Below are positions 49,672 to 54,381 of a stretch of 54,381 nt of DNA, in pieces. The DNA lies in the NCBI GenBank assembly GCA_009782285.1, contig WRJK01000003.1, positions 1 to 54,381 of the forward strand. The letters are read 5' to 3'. Position numbers and translations under genes: made by a program. Position 1 is the stretch's first letter, and every line of letters begins with the position of its first letter. The notes beneath the pieces are model-generated. The model saw only the letters and a list, made by a program, of their open reading frames with translations. It made no database searches and was not told where the DNA came from. Source of the stretch: Clostridiales bacterium. GTDB lineage: Bacteria > Bacillota > Clostridia > Peptostreptococcales > Anaerovoracaceae.

Positions 49672-51339
49672 ATGTGCAAAAGGCATATTAGTCTATTATT
49701 AACTGTTACAATTCTTTTATCAGTATTTTTCATTCCGGCTGCCGAAGCCAGCGCCACCAACGTCACTCAGAAAACCACAGCTGTTTCAGGCGGCATGTCC
49801 CATTCCATAGCGCTCAAAGACGACGGGACAGTCTGGACTTGGGGATCCAACCAGCAATGGCAGCTGGGCAGCGACGAAGACGTGGCGGAACAGACAACCC
49901 CCAAGCAGGTAGCAGACATTTCATTGATCACGTCCATTTCTGCCGGCTACGATTTTTCGGTAGCTCTTAAATACGACGGCAGCGTGTATGTTTTTGGTCC
50001 TGGTGGGGATGCGCCCATATACCAAGTGTCAGGTCTTTCCGGTATAGTTTCTGTTGCTGCAGGGCAGGCCGACGGGCTGGCGCTGGACAAGGACGGAGCG
50101 GTTTGGCACTGGGTAGTCGGTTACACACCTTCAAGGATATCAGAGCTAAAAAATGTCGCAGCAGTTGCGGTAGGGGGGAGGCATTTTCTTGCGCTGACCT
50201 CATCGGGAGAGGTCTGGACTTGGGGAGCGAATTGGAGCGGGCAACTGGGCAACGATTCCATGGACGATTCGGAAGTGCCTAAGAAAGTGGAAGGCCTAGT
50301 GAATATTGTCAGCATCGCTGCCGGGTATTCGCATTCTCTTGCGGTTGCCAGCGACGGCAGCGTATTCGCGTGGGGCTCAAACACATATGGCCAGCTTGGA
50401 GACGGAACCACAGAAGCCAGCCTGACGCCGATCAAGGTAGAGAAAATGGCAAATGCCGTCACTGCATCTGCCGGTAATGAGACGTCAGTGGCACTGACTG
50501 CAAAAAACGAGATTTACACATGGGGGTACGGGGAATATGGCCAGCGTGGTGACAATTCAGTGACTATTTCTGAGAAAACGCCTACGAAAATCGAAACCGA
50601 AGGCACCCCGGTTTTCATTTCCTCAGGCGTTTACCACAATTTCTACGTGTCGGACAACGGGAACCTGTATGCTTGGGGCAGGAACAGAAACAGCCAGATT
50701 GGCACCGGGAAGAGCTCAAACGAGTCGAAGCCGTGCAAGGTGCTTTCAGACATAGCTTGCGATGGCGTGTACAGTACGGACATCGTTGCGGGCGCAAGCA
50801 AATGGGCGGTTGCAGAGCTGTCCGGTTTGCATAAAATGAACATACTGCCTCCGATGCTGTGGGACAGGTACCGCGACAATGTCACTAGGGCGGAATTTGC
50901 GGGGCTGCTTGTCAACATGTACGAGTCAATCAAGGAAAAGAAGGTCAACTATCCAAGCAAGACGGATTTCCTGGACATAGACGAGCACACCTTCGAGAGC
51001 GAGATAAGGAAGGCTTTTGAACTCGAAATTGTCAATGGGGTTTCTTCGACGCGGTTCAACCCCGAAGGCGAAATAACCCGCCAGGAAGTGACAAAGATGA
51101 TTTGCGCATTCATCGCTGTTATGGAAGGCCTCCCGATGCCAAACGACTTGCACAACCTTACGTATTACAAAGACGCCTCTAAGATTGCAGGATGGGCGAT
51201 ACCTTTTGTGGCGTTTGCCCACGACAATGACATCATGCAGGGGTCGTCAGGGAATTTTGACCCGCTCAGCAATCTGACGCGCGAGCAGACCCTTGCGATT
51301 ATCTACAGGACTATTAACAAATACGAGTGGGTTGAATAA
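49672..51339 (+). CDS. RCC1-repeat surface protein with SLH domains
   Basis: The 555 residues have a signal peptide (1-28, ending EASA), then about seven RCC1-type blades (30-385; units such as HSIALKDDGTVWTWGSNQQWQLG and HSLAVASDGSVFAWGSNTYGQLGD), and three SLH repeats (about 393-555; FAGLLVNMYESI, STRFNPEGEITRQEV, GNFDPLSNLTREQ). It should be wall-anchored with an exposed beta-propeller for protein binding. ATG 49672 follows AAGGGGG. An AT-rich upstream stretch has a TATAAT at 49624 without a clear -35. The membrane kinase-like gene follows after 45 nt. Confidence 0.9.
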   Translation: MCKRHISLLLTVTILLSVFFIPAAEASATNVTQKTTAVSGGMSHSIALKDDGTVWTWGSNQQWQLGSDEDVAEQTTPKQVADISLITSISAGYDFSVALKYDGSVYVFGPGGDAPIYQVSGLSGIVSVAAGQADGLALDKDGAVWHWVVGYTPSRISELKNVAAVAVGGRHFLALTSSGEVWTWGANWSGQLGNDSMDDSEVPKKVEGLVNIVSIAAGYSHSLAVASDGSVFAWGSNTYGQLGDGTTEASLTPIKVEKMANAVTASAGNETSVALTAKNEIYTWGYGEYGQRGDNSVTISEKTPTKIETEGTPVFISSGVYHNFYVSDNGNLYAWGRNRNSQIGTGKSSNESKPCKVLSDIACDGVYSTDIVAGASKWAVAELSGLHKMNILPPMLWDRYRDNVTRAEFAGLLVNMYESIKEKKVNYPSKTDFLDIDEHTFESEIRKAFELEIVNGVSSTRFNPEGEITRQEVTKMICAFIAVMEGLPMPNDLHNLTYYKDASKIAGWAIPFVAFAHDNDIMQGSSGNFDPLSNLTREQTLAIIYRTINKYEWVE

Positions 51340-51384
51340 CTTGCTGACTTAATAAACGGCAGCCATACCGGAAGGGGGACAACA

Positions 51385-53712
51385 ATGTCTGATCGTTACA
51401 ACATTGTGAGCCCGTGGGGCGGTTGGAGTTCAGTTAAGCTATTGGGGACGGGAACCTACGGGAAGGTTTACCTGTTTAAACGGGAGGAGTATGGCAGCAC
51501 GTATTTCTGTGCGGTCAAGCATATTTCAATCCCGACGTACCAAGATCAAATAAACAACCTTTTTGCAGAAGGCGCTGCAGCGGGCGAGGCTGCGGCGCAG
51601 GTTTACTGCGATCAGCTGTTGGAATCATTCGTTAGTGAAATCAACGTCAACGTGGCGCTAAAAGGTCACACGAATTTCGTGTCCTATGACGACCATCAGA
51701 TTTTCCCGTGTGCAGACAGGCCGGGTTACGACATTTACATCAAAATGGAATACCTTACAGACCTTGCAAGCCATTTGCAACAGCAGCCTCTTGCTTTGGC
51801 TGACGTTGTTCGGCTTGGCGAGGACATTTGCACGGCTATGTCGGTTTTGGATAAAAAGGGGCTGGTTTACAGGGGCATAAAGCCCGAAAACATATTTGTA
51901 AACAAAGCAGGCGACTTCAAGCTTGGTGATTTTGGAACCGCCAAATCTACTCAAGGACTGCTGGCGGGGGTTTCTGCGCAGGACGTGCTTGCATTTACAG
52001 CACCAGAGCTGGTTGGCGGCGAGAAGGGCGATTGCCGTGCGGACATCTACTCTTTGGGCTTGGTTCTGTATGCCTTGCTTAACGGCTTCCGCACACCGTT
52101 CCTCCCTCCGCTTCCCGTTCCTGTTTCTCATTCGGGGTACAGCATCGCGCTGGACATGAGATTGAAAGGGGAACAGCTGCCTTCTCCCGTCCGTGCAGAC
52201 GGAAAGCTGGCTGCCATCATTCTCAAGGCGTGCGCGTTTGGTGCGGACAAGCGGTGGGCAGGCGCCGAGCAGATGAAGGAGAAGCTTGCGGAATATGGCC
52301 GTTCACTCAGCGACGGCGACAAGCAGGAAATAGTGTTGGACATCGCGGTTAAAGCCAACGAACCAGCACCTGAAAAACCGGACAGAAAGGATTTGCATAC
52401 TGTTCCGGGCATTGTATACATGAACGCTGACACCGACAAAGGCGTAGGCGCCAGCAAGAGCGTAGGCGCCAGCAAGAGCGTTGAAGCACAACCAGACCCA
52501 GCAGAGTTTTACAGCGAGGAAAGCAACCGCAAAACGAAAACGAAGAAAAAAAAGGAAAAAAAGGAAACAAAGACAGCAAAGACAGCGAAGACAGCGAAGA
52601 CAGCAAGAAAGCCTTCGCCGCTTCCGCAAGATGTCCGCAATTATGCACAGCGTGTGAAGAAAGCCCTTCCTATTGTCATATCATGCGGAGCCGTGGTGTT
52701 TTTGATTGTCATGTTGTTGCCATATCTTCAAAGCGGCATGTTTGGGAAGCATCCAGTGGATGTCCCCAGATACCCTGATGCAGAAGAAACGCCGGACGGG
52801 GCACTAGGTGAGGCGCCAGACGAGGCACCGGATGAGGAACCAGATGAGGTGCCGGGCGCGTCTGCGCCGATCAGGTTTGACGACCCTGCCATTGAATCGG
52901 CAATTCGGGAGCAGCTGCAGATTCAATCCGGTCCCATATACCCGGAAGACTTAGACAGTATTACCGAATTGAGAATAGAAACAGGAACTGTGAAATCGCT
53001 TCTGGATCTGTTTGCCCTGCCCAAACTGAAGATTCTTGGCTTGAAAAGCCAGCAATCATTCGAGCCATCAATTCTGGGCCAACTGAAGGGCCTAGAGGTT
53101 CTGAACGTATCCGAATGCTTTTTGACCGACGCTTCGTTTATTGGAAATTTAACCGAGCTTACCCACCTGGACATAAGCGACAATTATTTGACAAACATTG
53201 ATTTTGCAAGCAAGCTTACCCACATCAAGTATTTAAACATTAGCAAAAACGCCATCTCGGACCTGTCTCCACTGAGCAACCTGACCGAGCTTGAAAAACT
53301 TGTGGCGGGCGATAATCCGGTGCAGGACTGGTCGGTAGTTGAAGACATCCCGGTTGTGATTGGGATGCCTGAACCAGATGTGGCTGAACCCTCGGCACCG
53401 GAACTCCCGGCAGCTGAAAAGCCGACATACGTGCCGCCTGTGCGTGAAACGCCACCTGAGCCGGCTGATTCGATTACACAAGTCACGTTAAACCATGCCA
53501 GCATTTTGCTGGACATTGGTGGAAAGGCCAAACTGACCGCAACTGTGCTTCCAGCAGATGCAAGCGATCAGGCGTTGAGCTGGACAAGCTCGAACACCTC
53601 GGTTGCCGTGGTTGACGCCAATGGAAACGTTACGGCTGTAAGCCCGGGCACTGCGCTAATATCAGTTACATGCGGTGGAAAAAAGGCAAATTGCAGCATT
53701 ACAGTCAGCTGA
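51385..53712 (+). CDS. Membrane Ser/Thr kinase-like protein with LRR and Ig-like domains; catalytic Asp replaced
   Basis: The 775 residues comprise a cytoplasmic Hanks-type kinase domain (about 12-305), a Lys/Thr-rich linker with short tandem repeats, one TM segment (about 426-450), an acidic Pro-rich stalk, leucine-rich repeats (about 525-650; LTHLDISDNYLTNI) and a C-terminal bacterial Ig-like (BIG2) domain (about 696-775). Gly loop GTGTYGKV, the ATP lysine Lys45 and DFG (182-184) are intact, but the catalytic loop reads YRGIKPEN: the HRD aspartate is Gly164. It may be a pseudokinase or use a variant mechanism. It may form a unit with the SLH-RCC1 gene upstream. Confidence 0.9.
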   Translation: MSDRYNIVSPWGGWSSVKLLGTGTYGKVYLFKREEYGSTYFCAVKHISIPTYQDQINNLFAEGAAAGEAAAQVYCDQLLESFVSEINVNVALKGHTNFVSYDDHQIFPCADRPGYDIYIKMEYLTDLASHLQQQPLALADVVRLGEDICTAMSVLDKKGLVYRGIKPENIFVNKAGDFKLGDFGTAKSTQGLLAGVSAQDVLAFTAPELVGGEKGDCRADIYSLGLVLYALLNGFRTPFLPPLPVPVSHSGYSIALDMRLKGEQLPSPVRADGKLAAIILKACAFGADKRWAGAEQMKEKLAEYGRSLSDGDKQEIVLDIAVKANEPAPEKPDRKDLHTVPGIVYMNADTDKGVGASKSVGASKSVEAQPDPAEFYSEESNRKTKTKKKKEKKETKTAKTAKTAKTARKPSPLPQDVRNYAQRVKKALPIVISCGAVVFLIVMLLPYLQSGMFGKHPVDVPRYPDAEETPDGALGEAPDEAPDEEPDEVPGASAPIRFDDPAIESAIREQLQIQSGPIYPEDLDSITELRIETGTVKSLLDLFALPKLKILGLKSQQSFEPSILGQLKGLEVLNVSECFLTDASFIGNLTELTHLDISDNYLTNIDFASKLTHIKYLNISKNAISDLSPLSNLTELEKLVAGDNPVQDWSVVEDIPVVIGMPEPDVAEPSAPELPAAEKPTYVPPVRETPPEPADSITQVTLNHASILLDIGGKAKLTATVLPADASDQALSWTSSNTSVAVVDANGNVTAVSPGTALISVTCGGKKANCSITVS
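52444..52479 (+). repeat. Perfect 18-bp tandem duplication in the kinase linker
   Basis: Unit GTAGGCGCCAGCAAGAGC at 52444-52461 and 52462-52479, encoding VGASKS twice. A second array of four 9-bp units AAGACAGC[AG] lies at 52570-52605 (KTA repeats). Both keep the frame, so linker length probably varies between strains. Confidence 0.9.
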
Positions 53713-53778
53713 TTCATTGGCACCATGTTTTGAGAATTTGCGATGTAAAAAATACTGGAAAACAGGCAAAAAAAACAG

Positions 53779-53808
53779 TTGACAAGGGTGAAAAGGATGT
53801 AGTAGAAT
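53779..53808 (+). promoter_or_regulatory. rRNA operon promoter and leader
   Basis: TTGACA (53779-53784), 18-nt spacer, TAGAAT (53803-53808). The leader to 53972 begins with a GC-rich hairpin (GGCTCGCC / GGGCGGGCC) and contains ACCTTGAAAACT, typical of Firmicutes rRNA leaders. No gene is seen between 53713 and 53972. Confidence 0.8.
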
Positions 53809-53972
53809 ATTAGATGGCTCGCCAAACAGGGGCGGGCCGGTACCTTGAAAACTTCATAGTGCAGAAACAAACGTACAATTCCAAAAAGAAAATAATTCTG
53901 AACATGGAATTCGAAGCGCGAAGCGTAGAATCCAAAGAACCTGGTTTAAGGGCGAAAGCCATTAGATACCAT

Positions 53973-54381
<409 letters not shown>

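Overview
The window looks like a chromosomal segment of an anaerobic, spore-lineage member of the Clostridia (Firmicutes). Pointers are spoVG, a SpoVB-like flippase, strong AGGAGG-type ribosome binding sites, sigma-A promoters, S-layer homology (SLH) surface proteins, a PduL phosphotransacylase, ECF-type transport, B12-dependent methionine synthase without a reactivation domain, and the first ~410 bases of a 16S rRNA gene at the right end. I could not place the family from the 16S fragment by eye.

Layout. 1-3.0 kb: the tail of an unknown gene, a dockerin-like remnant and a short metH. 3.0-10.0 kb: housekeeping block spoVG (reverse) / murC-prs-pth-mfd, the left half of a neighbourhood that in Bacillus continues as spoVT-yabM-mazG-rqcP. 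10.0-38.2 kb: a large, almost entirely forward accessory region. It starts with a type I holin-like toxin locus, then a long leader and a 2,471-residue S-layer protein built from about nine sulfite-oxidase-fold (molybdopterin-binding-like) domains. Three more secreted proteins of the same fold follow, then a metallophosphoesterase, an FMN-binding lipoprotein fused to the same fold, a 2-TM membrane protein, and a complete ECF importer (S, A, A', T) with one more membrane-anchored copy of the fold. Next come a MobB-kinase fusion, ApbE flavin transferase, a NusG-II protein and a Gx transporter. Toxin-antitoxin cassettes (Phd/RelE-type, AbiE, HicB with an RNA repeat array, and a new-looking ADP-ribosyltransferase-like pair) are embedded between these genes. 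The region ends with a WG-repeat lipoprotein, an Asp/Tyr-tailed lipoprotein and an MTA/SAH-deaminase-like amidohydrolase.

38.2-43.6 kb: the housekeeping block resumes (SpoVB-like, mazG, hup, rqcP), facing a reverse folate operon folE-folP-folB/K. 43.8-49.6 kb: pduL, then a 2-aminoethylphosphonate operon phnX-like / OPA transporter / phnW / pbfA-like class III aminotransferase behind a compact attenuator-like leader. 49.6-53.7 kb: an RCC1-repeat SLH protein and a membrane Ser/Thr kinase-like protein whose catalytic HRD Asp is Gly. 53.7 kb to the end: rRNA promoter and 16S.

How it may fit together. The 10.6-34.3 kb genes read as one surface system: SLH- and lipid-anchored sulfite-oxidase-fold domains outside, an ApbE-flavinylated electron-transfer protein at the membrane, and an ECF importer for an unidentified small molecule. 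The simplest working idea is surface capture, redox handling and uptake of a cofactor-like ligand; the ligand is unknown and this is inference. The most novel-looking small elements are the 34-bp covarying RNA repeats before hicB and the 53-bp duplication that flanks the ART-like toxin cassette.
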